NCBI RefSeq assembly: GCF_009725205.1
Contig: NZ_WNZY01000003.1
Location: 124,001 to 188,000 of the forward strand
Direction: 5' to 3'
Source of the DNA: Paenibacillus timonensis
GTDB lineage: Bacteria > Bacillota > Bacilli > Paenibacillales > Paenibacillaceae
Length of the DNA: 64,000 nucleotides
Shown: piece after piece, positions 52,049-60,544 of the stretch
Layout of the letters: the number at the start of each line of letters is the position of its first letter
Numbering within the stretch: position 1 is the first letter of the stretch
Made by a program: the position numbers and the translations under genes
Notes under the pieces: model-generated
Databases searched by the model: none
Seen by the model: only the letters and a program-made list of their open reading frames with translations
Told to the model about the DNA's origin: nothing

Positions 52049-53293
52049 CTATGACTGCTTCTTTCCTAGAGGGTTTTCGACAGATTCGGATTTCTTCACT
52101 TTGCCGTAAATCCCGCCGCCTCCCGCACTTAACTCCAGTCTGCCGCTTCGTGCCAAGACAATCCGTTCGGCCAACTCTGCCCCTGCCACTTCCGCTAACT
52201 GAGCTTCCGGCACGTGATGCAAAATGTTCATCTCCGTGCCGAACTTATCGAGAAGCAACTCCAATTTCGCGGGACCTAGACCTGGGATGAACTCCAGCGG
52301 AACCTGGTAATGATACGGCGGGCGATGAGACGGTACCTTTGGCTCCATTCGATCCGCGATCGAGCGGATGCGGTCCAGCACCCCCCGAACCAACTTCGGG
52401 CTGCCGCAATAAGGACAGCGTTCCACGGCAACTTCCGCCTCATCGATGATGTAGTTACAGTTGCTGCAATACGTTCGATGATATTTGCCAAGGCGCGGAT
52501 TCAGCCCGTAATTGCCGGCCACCAGCCGCCCCTCCTCACGTCGCAATGCCTTCGTGAACTCGAGATAACTTGCTTCCTTAAGCCGCAACTCGTTATATTC
52601 CCGGCCGATTTTGCCAAGGGAATGCGCATCCGAATTCGTTAAAATTGTATAAGGGTCCAACTCGCTGATCAACCCAGCCATTTCGGTATCGGCGCTGAGT
52701 CCAAGTTCCACCGCGCTGATTAGGGAAAGATCCAGCACATCGGACATGCGTGGTGCACAACTGCCATAAATGCTGCGATGCGGCGTGAAAATATGGGCAG
52801 GAATGATCATGCCTCCCCGTGCGTAAACCTCCTCCTGCAGGGTTCGGGCCGGTGCGTATACCCGCTGCGAGCTAAGACCGACGTTCTTCATTCTGGGCTT
52901 AAGCCAGTCGGTGAAGCCACGGATCAGCTCCAAATGGGGGAAGAAGGCTAATAGATGCGCCGGACCCATACCTGGCTCACGAATTTCCAGCTCGCTGCCA
53001 AGCAGAATCGTCGTCCCCTGATAGGCAATTCCCCCGTCTTTTAGTTCTTGCATTTCGCCCCGCTTCAGACACAACTCGATGTCCTCCTGCACCCCGGGTG
53101 CATGGCAGTCAATGATGCCTACAAGACCGATTCCCTTACGCTGCGCCGCCTCCTTCGCGATCCCGGCAAAGGTCAGGTTACGGCTGCCGCTGATCTTGAC
53201 CGGGTCCCCCCGTCCGGTTCGACCAATGTGGATGTGCAAATCCGCAAAGACGGTTGTCAGCCGATCCGAGGCTACATCGGATTGTTGGCTCAT
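52049..53293 (-). CDS. endonuclease Q-like PHP-domain protein
   Basis: A 414-residue protein: an N-terminal PHP metal-dependent hydrolase domain (DLHIHIGR near 19, IIDCHAPG, GSELEIRE, AHIFTPH, SDAHSLG), a zinc ribbon of two CxxC pairs near 285-310 (CSNCNYI and CPYCGS), and a C-terminal helix-hairpin-helix region (IPGLGPAKLELLLDKFG). This order is that of EndoQ, which cuts DNA 5' of deaminated bases such as uracil and hypoxanthine. The ATG at 53291-53293 is chosen for the ATGA overlap with nudF. Coupling with a Nudix hydrolase suggests nucleotide or DNA repair; that is inference. Confidence 0.9.
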   Translation of the reverse strand: MSQQSDVASDRLTTVFADLHIHIGRTGRGDPVKISGSRNLTFAGIAKEAAQRKGIGLVGIIDCHAPGVQEDIELCLKRGEMQELKDGGIAYQGTTILLGSELEIREPGMGPAHLLAFFPHLELIRGFTDWLKPRMKNVGLSSQRVYAPARTLQEEVYARGGMIIPAHIFTPHRSIYGSCAPRMSDVLDLSLISAVELGLSADTEMAGLISELDPYTILTNSDAHSLGKIGREYNELRLKEASYLEFTKALRREEGRLVAGNYGLNPRLGKYHRTYCSNCNYIIDEAEVAVERCPYCGSPKLVRGVLDRIRSIADRMEPKVPSHRPPYHYQVPLEFIPGLGPAKLELLLDKFGTEMNILHHVPEAQLAEVAGAELAERIVLARSGRLELSAGGGGIYGKVKKSESVENPLGKKQS

Positions 53294-53856
53294 ACCTCTA
53301 CTCCCACCGAACCCCGGATGCTCCAGAGCTGCCAAATATACACTGCCAGGATCGTTTTGGCGTCGGCAATTCGCCCTTCGGCAATCAGGTCGAGCGCCTC
53401 TTCCAGCGTCGCCTCCTGGACTTCGATGAATTCGTCCTCATCCAGTGACATTTCCCCGGCACTCAACTGCTCGGCCAGATAAAGATGAATGACTTCATCC
53501 GCGAACCCCGGTGAGGTATAGAACGAATGCAAATGCGTCAGTTTATCGCAACGATAGCCGGTCTCTTCCTGAAGCTCGCGAACTGCCGCTTCCGCAGGGT
53601 CTTCCCCCTTCTCCAACTTGCCGGCCGGAATCTCCAATTCACAGCGGCCCATCGCCTGACGGAATTGGTCGACCAGCAGCAGGCGCCCCTCACGTACCGC
53701 CAGCACGGCAACCGCGCCCGGATGCCTAACGATTTCGCGTTGCGCCATCACTCCATCCGGAAGCTTTACCGTATCGATCTGCAGGGAAATCACTTTTCCG
53801 CTAAACACCGGCTCCGTAGAAACCGTAGTTTCGATTAACTTATCGTTTGCTGCCAT
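53290..53856 (-). CDS. nudF: ADP-ribose pyrophosphatase
   Basis: A 188-residue Nudix hydrolase that splits ADP-ribose into AMP and ribose 5-phosphate. The Nudix box G-X5-E-X7-RELQEETGY begins at GKLEKGEDPAEAAV. The ATG at 53854-53856 has AAGGAGGAATC upstream. It is translationally coupled to the EndoQ-like gene and divergent from the mciZ-like gene. Location and sequence fit B. subtilis NudF. Confidence 0.92.
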   Translation of the reverse strand: MAANDKLIETTVSTEPVFSGKVISLQIDTVKLPDGVMAQREIVRHPGAVAVLAVREGRLLLVDQFRQAMGRCELEIPAGKLEKGEDPAEAAVRELQEETGYRCDKLTHLHSFYTSPGFADEVIHLYLAEQLSAGEMSLDEDEFIEVQEATLEEALDLIAEGRIADAKTILAVYIWQLWSIRGSVGVEV

Positions 53857-53963
53857 CCTGATTCCTCCTTCATTATGCAAAAGATCTCCTCATCCATTCA
53901 TAACTTGTCCATGCCGGACATATGGTGTTATTATACCAAACCTGTTCGGAAAGGAGCCCCCTT

Positions 53964-54143
53964 ATGAAAAGCTATTTTGCGATGGATCGCATACGCGCCC
54001 AAGGAAAAGGCTGGCAAATCCGCATCCTGTTGTCCCAATGGATGAAAGAAGCAGGTCCCGACGCCAAAATCTCCGATCTCATCCAATCCTATAAAACTAG
54101 TTATTCAGTCACGGTTATTCCGGTTAATATAAGGAGGGGGTGA
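53964..54143 (+). CDS. mciZ: MciZ-like Z-ring formation inhibitor
   Basis: A 59-residue protein starting at ATG 53964 behind AAGGAGC. The stretch QGKGWQIRILLSQWMKE resembles the FtsZ-binding part of B. subtilis MciZ (GKAWEIRAKLKEYG), a 40-residue mother-cell peptide that caps FtsZ filaments during sporulation. It lies next to nudF, the usual neighbourhood. It is about 20 residues longer than the B. subtilis protein. The longer ORF from 53922 has no better start. Expression from a sporulation sigma factor is expected; a promoter could not be fixed. Confidence 0.78.
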   Translation: MKSYFAMDRIRAQGKGWQIRILLSQWMKEAGPDAKISDLIQSYKTSYSVTVIPVNIRRG

Positions 54144-54146
54144 ATT

Positions 54147-54710
54147 ATGCGTAGTCCTACCGGACAACCTCAAAATATGGGTAAACTCGTAGAAATGATT
54201 CAAAACGCCGTAACGACCGGACGCCTTGATGTCGCCGAACAGCTGGCAGGGCAAACCGATCTTTATTTACTTAGCGAACTGGTACAATCTTTATATAAAG
54301 AGGGGTATGTCACTTTAGCCAAAGAAAGGCTGTTAAAGATAGAACCTCGCATCCTTCGCGAACCCTCCCCCCCATTTTTAGAGCTTAGCTTGATTTGGGC
54401 GGAAATCTGCTACGATGAGAGGCGGTATGACGAAGCAGCCCCTATCTTTGAAGCGATTGCCGAGCGGCATCCCGATTTCGCTGCGGCCCGTTTTGGTGCG
54501 GCCTCCTGTTACATACAGCAGGCCATCGTCAATTTAGAGCGAAGAATCCAGCTGTATCATCCGACCAAATTGGAGCAGGAGAAAATCTGTAAATATCTAG
54601 ATGACTTTCACCAGGCCTTGCGTCTCATACAGACCTCAGGCTGGCATACTGAATGGAACCAGGGGCAGATTCGTCAATACCCGGCGAGATCGGCCAGCTT
54701 ATTGCATTAA
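54147..54710 (+). CDS. TPR-like helical repeat protein of unknown function
   Basis: A 187-residue soluble protein made of paired helices, with a TPR-like pattern clearest around AEICYDERRYDEAAPIFEAIAERHPDFAAARFGAASCY (split by short turns). The start at 54147 has AAGGAGGGGG upstream, 3 bp after the mciZ stop, so the two are co-transcribed. A protein-protein scaffold role is likely; the partner is unknown. Confidence 0.78.
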   Translation: MRSPTGQPQNMGKLVEMIQNAVTTGRLDVAEQLAGQTDLYLLSELVQSLYKEGYVTLAKERLLKIEPRILREPSPPFLELSLIWAEICYDERRYDEAAPIFEAIAERHPDFAAARFGAASCYIQQAIVNLERRIQLYHPTKLEQEKICKYLDDFHQALRLIQTSGWHTEWNQGQIRQYPARSASLLH

Positions 54711-54716
54711 CAAAAT

Positions 54717-54753
54717 AAAATGCCCGGTGCACCTCCCGCACCGGGCATTTTAT
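54717..54753. terminator. bidirectional terminator
   Basis: AAAATGCCCGGTGC pairs with GCACCGGGCATTTT across 7 bases, with A and T runs at the ends. It serves the TPR-like gene and the peptidase gene. Confidence 0.93.
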
Positions 54754-54769
54754 CTATCCTCGATACCGC

Positions 54770-55897
54770 TTAGGAGGATACGGATTGACGGACGATTTCC
54801 AGCGCAAACTGCGCCGTCTTGACGATATCGTCCTTCTTGATTCTTTCGTTCGTCGTGTGGATGTCCTCATAGCCAATAGCCAAATTCAAGGTTGGAACCC
54901 CCAGGCGATTAAATACATTCGCGTCGCTGCCGCCGCCAGTCGTAAACGTCGTGCCCGACAGTCCAAGCACAGAGGCCGCTTGCTTAGCGATTCGCAGCAC
55001 GGGAGCCTCCTCGGGAATTCGGAACGCATGATATAGCACCTCGCTGCGGAATTCTCCTTTGGCCCCGAAGTCGCGGCATGCCGATTCGACCGCTTCCTTC
55101 ATTTCTTCCAGTTGCTTGTCGACTTTCTCCTGGGACATGCTGCGCGCTTCACCGTATAAAGTGACATGGTCAGGTACGATGTTGGTAGCGCCGCCGCCTT
55201 CGAATTTACCAATATTGGCGGTCGTTTCTTGGTCGATCCGTCCCAATTTCATCCGAGCCAACGCTTTGCCCGCCACCTGGATCGCGCTGATGCCATCCTC
55301 GGGATTCACCCCAGCATGGGCAGCTTTGCCATAAATTTCGATTTCCACACGAGCCTGCGTAGGCGCGCCAATACAGATCGTTCCTACTTCACCGTTCGTA
55401 TCGATTGCAAACCCGAACTTGGCGTCCAGGTAGCGCGATTCCAATGCCCGCGCACCGCGCAAGCTTGATTCCTCACCGACTGAAATCACGAACTGGATCT
55501 GGCCGTGCGGGATTTGTTTCTCCTGAAGAACCTGAATAAGTTCCAACAACACCGCAACCCCTGCTTTGTCATCAGCCCCCAGGATGGTCGTGCCGTCGCT
55601 GCGAATCCATCCGTCCTCGCCGACCACCGGTTTGATTCCCTTGCCCGGTGTGACCGTATCCATATGACAGGTGAACAAGAAAGGTTCAGCGGATACCCCC
55701 TCAGTGGCTTTCAAAGTGGCAATCAGGTTCCCGGCGCCATGCCCCGTCTCCGCCTGCGAATCGTCCTCAACGACATCCAATCCCAACTCGTTGAATTTGC
55801 GTTTAAGTACATCGGCAATCTGGCGCTCATGTTTCGTTTCGCTGTCGATCTGCACCAGTTCCAAAAATTGTCCGATGATGCGTTCCTCGTGAATCAT
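54770..55897 (-). CDS. M20-family peptidase (PepT/YqjE type)
   Basis: A 375-residue dinuclear zinc peptidase. Metal-site motifs are FTCHMDTVTPGKG (about 74-86), GADDKAGVA (about 108-116) and ISVGEESS (about 139-146), with a dimerisation domain inserted in the middle and GGGSDANVFN near the C-terminus. B. subtilis YqjE, encoded in this region, is the closest type. It probably trims N-terminal residues from small peptides. Confidence 0.9.
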   Translation of the reverse strand: MIHEERIIGQFLELVQIDSETKHERQIADVLKRKFNELGLDVVEDDSQAETGHGAGNLIATLKATEGVSAEPFLFTCHMDTVTPGKGIKPVVGEDGWIRSDGTTILGADDKAGVAVLLELIQVLQEKQIPHGQIQFVISVGEESSLRGARALESRYLDAKFGFAIDTNGEVGTICIGAPTQARVEIEIYGKAAHAGVNPEDGISAIQVAGKALARMKLGRIDQETTANIGKFEGGGATNIVPDHVTLYGEARSMSQEKVDKQLEEMKEAVESACRDFGAKGEFRSEVLYHAFRIPEEAPVLRIAKQAASVLGLSGTTFTTGGGSDANVFNRLGVPTLNLAIGYEDIHTTNERIKKDDIVKTAQFALEIVRQSVSS

Positions 55898-55972
55898 TGG
55901 ACTTTCCTCACTTTCTTCGATACGATAATAGAGATGATCATAATCTACGTTTAAGCAAAAGGAGTTACCGTT

Positions 55973-56071
55973 ATGCGTAAAAATCGAATGAGAATCGTCG
56001 TTTTATTGATGTTGTTTGCCATGCTAGCTTCAACGCTGATCGCTTTTCTGGAGCCTTTCTTCATTCGCTAG
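55973..56071 (+). CDS. Prli42-like stressosome-associated membrane peptide
   Basis: A 32-residue frame from ATG 55973 to TAG 56071 behind AAAAGGAGTT. It has a basic N-terminus (MRKNRMRI) and one membrane helix, VVLLMLFAMLASTLIAFL. The MLFAMLASTL block is the conserved core of the Prli42 family, a tiny membrane protein reported in Listeria to anchor the stressosome. It is divergent from the peptidase gene and far below usual length limits. No stressosome gene is in the window, so the role rests on sequence resemblance. Confidence 0.72.
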   Translation: MRKNRMRIVVLLMLFAMLASTLIAFLEPFFIR

Positions 56072-56099
56072 CCCTGCCATGGGGGCTGCTTAAGTACGT

Positions 56100-56268
56100 G
56101 TTCAAAAAGTCAGGTTTTCAGGACCGAGAAGGTTGAATGCAGCTAGGGTCTGAGTAGCGGAGCGTACGTTTTGGGTACGTGAGCAACGGAGGACCCGGCT
56201 AAATTCAAGATTCGACGTCGAATCCATTTCGCATGGCTGCTTCGTCATGAATAGATGACTTTGTGAAC
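56100..56268. repeat. MITE-like element, inverted diverged copy
   Basis: About 169 bp in the opposite orientation to the other copies: ends GTTCAAAAAGTC and GACTTTGTGAAC, internal GAGAAGGTTGAATGCAGCTA, GAGTAGCGGAGCGTACG...GTACGTGAGCAACGGA and ATTCAAGATTCG. The central dyad is present but altered. It lies between the prli42-like gene and lipB. Confidence 0.85.
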
Positions 56269-56275
56269 TACCTCT

Positions 56276-56962
56276 TTACGCCGTAGTCCAAGCCCCCGAA
56301 CGCTCAAATACCGCGTTAAATTTCGGAACGATGTCTCTCGCGACTTGTTCTACCGTAAACGAGCGACCCGTTACATCCTCCAGTGAGGTGACCCCGTATT
56401 CTTGAATTCCGCAAGGAATGATTCCGCCGAAGCCTTCCTCTTGAATACCGGACTTGACGTTAAATGCAAACCCATGGCTTGTAATGAAGCCTTTTTGGTG
56501 CCTGCTTTTGTTAAATTTCACGCCGATGGCACAAATTTTCACATCACCGACCCATACCCCGGTATACTCTGGTTTACGCGACCCTTCTATACCGAAACCG
56601 GCAATATAATCGATAATGACCTGCTCCAGTTGGCGCAGGTAACCGTGCAAATCCAGTTCACGTCCGGCCCCCAGCCGAAGCAGGGGATAACCGACAAGCT
56701 GGCCGGGGCCATGGTATGTAATATCTCCGCCGCGGTCGATTTCAAACACCGCAATGCCCCGATCCTTCAGCTGTTCTGCGCTGAGTAACAGATGCTCGGG
56801 ATGACGCTGGGAGCCGATGGTATAGGTCGGCGGATGCTGCAACAGCAGCAGGTGTTCTCCCTGCTGCTGCGCATCCATCTCTCTGATGAGCCGTTTCTGC
56901 AAATCCCAGGCTTCCCCATATTCCATCATCGGATAATAGCGTACTGTCAAGCCCTCGTTCAT
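56276..56962 (-). CDS. lipB: octanoyl-ACP:protein octanoyltransferase LipB
   Basis: A 228-residue enzyme that moves octanoate from acyl carrier protein to lipoyl domains. RGGDITYHGPGQLVGYPLL is at about 77-95, Lys142 in VKICAIG and Cys184 in IIPCGI are the catalytic pair. B. subtilis uses LipM/LipL instead of LipB, so this is a different lipoylation route. It directly follows bkdB (30 bp), whose lipoyl lysine it can serve. Confidence 0.95.
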   Translation of the reverse strand: MNEGLTVRYYPMMEYGEAWDLQKRLIREMDAQQQGEHLLLLQHPPTYTIGSQRHPEHLLLSAEQLKDRGIAVFEIDRGGDITYHGPGQLVGYPLLRLGAGRELDLHGYLRQLEQVIIDYIAGFGIEGSRKPEYTGVWVGDVKICAIGVKFNKSRHQKGFITSHGFAFNVKSGIQEEGFGGIIPCGIQEYGVTSLEDVTGRSFTVEQVARDIVPKFNAVFERSGAWTTA

Positions 56963-56992
56963 CGCAATCTCGCCTCGATCCTCTCTTTACGC

Positions 56993-58384
56993 TCAATAAA
57001 CCTGCGTTTCCGAATTGTAGCTTTCCATATTTTCCTTCACCCGCTGCATAAAGCGACCGCAAATGACCCCGTCCAGGATCCGGTGATCTAATGACAAGCA
57101 GAGATTGGCCATCGAACGGACGGCAATCATGTCGTTAATGACAACCGGTCTTTTGACGATAGATTCAAACGTTAAGATGGCGGCTTGCGGATAATTGATA
57201 ATCGGTTGCGTCAAGATCGAGCCAAAGGAACCGGTATTGTTAACCGTAAACGTCCCGCCTTGCATGTCATCCAGCTTCAGCTTGCCGGAACGAACCTTCG
57301 ATGCCAGCTCCTCGATTTCCCGCGCCAAGCCGGCGATATTTTTCTGGTCGGCCTTTTTGATGACCGGCGTCAGCACCGAGTCCTCGGTCCCGACAGCCAG
57401 GGAAATGTTGATATCGCGCTTGACGATGATTTTGTCTACCGCCCACACCGAGTTCATGATCGGATAATCCTTGATGGCTCCCACAACCGCCTTCAACAGG
57501 AAAGCCAGATACGTCAGATTGACGCCTTCCTTCTGCATAAATTCCTGCTTGATCTTGTTGCGTAGTTGCACCAGGTTGGTGACATCGACTTCGATCATCA
57601 TCCAACCGTGTGGAATCTCCGACACGCTTTGGCGCATCCGGGTCGCAATCGTGTTACGAATCGGGGTCACGTCGATAAAATACTCAGAACGGTCGCCCCC
57701 TTCCACTTCAATGGTCGGGATCGGAGGGTTTTCCGTCAGGTGCAAGCCAGAATGGCGTACCGGCCCGGCAGCTGCGTTCAGACCGCCAGAGATGGCGTTC
57801 TGCGGCGCCGCTGTAGCGATAGGCGCTGCCTGTGGCTGTACGGGCTTCGCGGCGGCTGTTGACGTGGCTGCTGGAGCAGCTGACGCAGCAACAGCACCAC
57901 GACCGCCCTGCTCGATATAGGCCAAGACGTCCTTGCGCGTGATCCGCCCGCCAAGCCCGGTGCCGACGATTTGCCGCAGATCCAGGCCATGCTGGGCGGC
58001 AAGCGTCTGTACCGCCGGCGAGTACCGGCTGCGCTGCGACTCGTCAAGCTGCTCAGCCGTGCCTATCATCCCCGCCTCAGGGCTGACAGCCGCGGGTGCG
58101 TCTTGACCGCTAGCCGTTACCTCATCCGCGTTCGCCGTCTCGATCCGGCAGATTACGGCACCGACCTGAACCTCCTCCCCTTCCTCGGCCAGCAGCTCGC
58201 CCATCACGCCGTCCAAGGTCGAAGGAATTTCCGCATTCACTTTATCTGTGATGACTTCGAGAATAGGTTCGTATTGCTCAACCGGATCACCCGGCTTCTT
58301 CAACCACTTCCCGATGGTTGCCGACACGAGCGATTCGGCGAGCTGGGGCAAATGTACGTCAATCAATGTTTTATTGGATGGCAT
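56993..58384 (-). CDS. bkdB: branched-chain 2-oxoacid dehydrogenase E2 (dihydrolipoamide acyltransferase)
   Basis: A 463-residue E2. One lipoyl domain (about 5-80) with Lys48 in VITDKVNAE, an Ala/Pro-rich linker, a peripheral subunit-binding domain (about 120-160), a second Ala/Pro-rich linker and a C-terminal catalytic domain ending in LSLDHRILDG (catalytic His). The ATG at 58382-58384 has GGGAGTG upstream. The Ala/Pro-rich linkers make the coding sequence repetitive. It is the third enzyme of the bkd operon. Confidence 0.95.
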   Translation of the reverse strand: MPSNKTLIDVHLPQLAESLVSATIGKWLKKPGDPVEQYEPILEVITDKVNAEIPSTLDGVMGELLAEEGEEVQVGAVICRIETANADEVTASGQDAPAAVSPEAGMIGTAEQLDESQRSRYSPAVQTLAAQHGLDLRQIVGTGLGGRITRKDVLAYIEQGGRGAVAASAAPAATSTAAAKPVQPQAAPIATAAPQNAISGGLNAAAGPVRHSGLHLTENPPIPTIEVEGGDRSEYFIDVTPIRNTIATRMRQSVSEIPHGWMMIEVDVTNLVQLRNKIKQEFMQKEGVNLTYLAFLLKAVVGAIKDYPIMNSVWAVDKIIVKRDINISLAVGTEDSVLTPVIKKADQKNIAGLAREIEELASKVRSGKLKLDDMQGGTFTVNNTGSFGSILTQPIINYPQAAILTFESIVKRPVVINDMIAVRSMANLCLSLDHRILDGVICGRFMQRVKENMESYNSETQVY

Positions 58385-58402
58385 CGGTATACTCACTCCC
58401 AA

Positions 58403-59389
58403 TTAATAAAGCGCCAATTGAAGCATCGCTTCTTTGACCTTATCTTTGCTAAGCATAAAGAATTTCTCCATCGGCGGACTGATCGGCATTGCCGGAACGT
58501 CTGGGCCGCATAACCGCGCGATCGGCGCGTCCAGTTCGAACAGGCACTCCTCGGAGATAATCGCCGAGACCTCAGCGCCAATCCCACCGGTCTTATTATC
58601 TTCATGAACGATCAACACCTTACCCGTCTTCCGGGCTGCTTCCACGATCGCTTCGCGGTCCAGGGGCTGCAGCGTACGCAAATCGAGAATATGAGAGCTG
58701 ATCCCCTGCTCCGCAGCTAGTTCTTCCGCGGCTTGCATCGCAAAATGCAGCGGCAAGCTGTAACTGATAACCGTAATATCGCTGCCTTCGCGAAGCAGGT
58801 TTGCCTTGCCGATCGGTACCACGTAATCGTCCTCCGGCACATCCTCTTTGATCAGCTTGTAGCATTTTTTGTTCTCAAAGAATAACACCGGATCGGGGTC
58901 GCGGATCGCCGCCTTCAGCAAGCCTTTGGCATCATAAGCCGAATAGGGGGCAACGATCTTAAGCCCTGGCGTGCCGAAGAAGATCGATTCCGGGCACTGG
59001 GAATGGTACAATCCGCCGAAGATCCCGCCGCCAATTGGGGCGCGAACGACGACAGGGCAATTCCAGTCGTTGTTAGAGCGGTAGCGAATTTTGGCCGCTT
59101 CGCTAATGATCTGGTTGGTAGCAGGTAACATGAAATCCGAATACTGCATTTCCGCGATCGGTTTCAGCCCATACATCGCTGCCCCAATCGCAACCCCGGC
59201 GATCGCCGATTCGGCGAGCGGGGTATCGATGACGCGCATTTCCCCAAACTGCTCCTGCAGTCCTTTTGTCGTCGTGAAGACGCCACCTTTGACACCGACG
59301 TCTTCCCCCAGCACAAATACGCTCTCGTCCCGCTCCATTTCTTCCTTCATCGCAAGACGAATCGCGTCGATATATTCCATCACCGGCAT
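58403..59389 (-). CDS. bkdAB: branched-chain 2-oxoacid dehydrogenase E1 beta
   Basis: A 328-residue subunit. Motifs VLGEDVGVKGGVFTTT (about 26-41), DTPLAESAIAGVAIGAA and the PIGGGIFGGLYHSQ loop match the E1 beta family. With BkdAA it forms the thiamine diphosphate enzyme that decarboxylates 2-oxo acids of Val, Leu and Ile. The product acyl-CoAs prime branched-chain fatty acids. It is separated from bkdAA by 2 bp. Confidence 0.95.
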   Translation of the reverse strand: MPVMEYIDAIRLAMKEEMERDESVFVLGEDVGVKGGVFTTTKGLQEQFGEMRVIDTPLAESAIAGVAIGAAMYGLKPIAEMQYSDFMLPATNQIISEAAKIRYRSNNDWNCPVVVRAPIGGGIFGGLYHSQCPESIFFGTPGLKIVAPYSAYDAKGLLKAAIRDPDPVLFFENKKCYKLIKEDVPEDDYVVPIGKANLLREGSDITVISYSLPLHFAMQAAEELAAEQGISSHILDLRTLQPLDREAIVEAARKTGKVLIVHEDNKTGGIGAEVSAIISEECLFELDAPIARLCGPDVPAMPISPPMEKFFMLSKDKVKEAMLQLALY

Positions 59390-59391
59390 AA

Positions 59392-60417
59392 TTATTGACC
59401 CTCCCCTTCGCTGGCATACACGTGCAGCAGTGTGTCCTCCGGTTTCGGGAAAGGCGCGTTGTCTGCCGCTTCCACGGCTTCCTTCAGCTGCCCATGGATC
59501 TCCTTCGACAGCCTTTCATCCTGCTCTTCGCTCCACAGACCGGTTTCGATCAGATAGGATTTCATTTTCGGAATTCCGTCTTTTTTCCAATTCTCATCGA
59601 CTTCTTCTTTTGTCCGATACGCCAGGTCATTGTCCGAAGTAGAGTGTGGAGACAACCGGTACATCATCGCTTCTACCAACGTAGGACCTTCGCCGCGGAC
59701 GGCACGTTCCCGCGCTTCTTTCACGACCCGATACACTTCGAGGGCATCGTTGCCATCTACGCGAATTCCCGGAAAACCGTAGCCTTGAGCCCGGTCGCAA
59801 ACGCGCCCGCCCAATTGCTTCTTCACAGGAACGGAAATGGCGTATTGGTTATTTTCGCACATGAAAATCACCGGCAGTTTCTGAACCCCGGCGAAGTTCA
59901 AGCCTTCATGAAAATCGCCCTGGTTGCTGGAGCCTTCGCCAAATGTAACGAAGGAAACGATGTCCTTCTTTTGCATTTTCGCGGCCAAAGCCACGCCCAC
60001 CGCATGGGGTACCTGGGTGGTTACCGGACTAGAGCCGGTCACAATACGCAGCCGTTTGCTGCCGAAATGCCCCGGCATTTGCCGGCCGCCGCTGTTGGGG
60101 TCGTCCGCTTTAGCGAACGCAGAGAGCATCAGTTCCGTCAGCGACATACCGGCCGCCAGCACAAATCCGTAGTCGCGGTAGTACGGCAGAAAGTAATCGC
60201 GCTGACGGTCTAACGCGAAAGCCGCGGCAACCTGCGCTGTCTCCTGACCGACCCCGGACACGTGGAAATTGATTTTTCCTGCCCGCTGCAGCAGTAGGTT
60301 ACGCTCGTCGAATTTGCGCGCAATCACCATATATCTGTACATCTCAACGACTTCAGCATCCGTTAATCCGAGCTGCTTATGTTTGGATTCAGTTTGAACA
60401 ATACTTTTCGCATTCAT
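59392..60417 (-). CDS. bkdAA: branched-chain 2-oxoacid dehydrogenase E1 alpha
   Basis: A 341-residue subunit. The thiamine diphosphate motif runs from FGEGSSNQGDFHEGLNFAG to CENNQYA, and the YRLSPHSTSDN phosphorylation-loop region is present. The ATG at 60415-60417 has AAGGAGG 7 bp upstream; the frame start at 60465 has no such site. It follows lpdV by 127 bp and precedes bkdAB. Confidence 0.95.
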   Translation of the reverse strand: MNAKSIVQTESKHKQLGLTDAEVVEMYRYMVIARKFDERNLLLQRAGKINFHVSGVGQETAQVAAAFALDRQRDYFLPYYRDYGFVLAAGMSLTELMLSAFAKADDPNSGGRQMPGHFGSKRLRIVTGSSPVTTQVPHAVGVALAAKMQKKDIVSFVTFGEGSSNQGDFHEGLNFAGVQKLPVIFMCENNQYAISVPVKKQLGGRVCDRAQGYGFPGIRVDGNDALEVYRVVKEARERAVRGEGPTLVEAMMYRLSPHSTSDNDLAYRTKEEVDENWKKDGIPKMKSYLIETGLWSEEQDERLSKEIHGQLKEAVEAADNAPFPKPEDTLLHVYASEGEGQ

Positions 60418-60544
60418 GGGAGTTACCTCCTTCGATTGGGGCATTACATAGCTTAATCTTAACACCAGGTACTAAGACTTGGAATAAGTTTATTATAATC
60501 TTTTTGCAGCGAAAAAGAAAATAGCCGTCTTCCCGTCCGTTTCT

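Noticed and set aside
59395..60213. A 272-codon plus-strand open frame opposite bkdAA
   Set aside because: Antisense shadow of a well conserved enzyme; no start signal.
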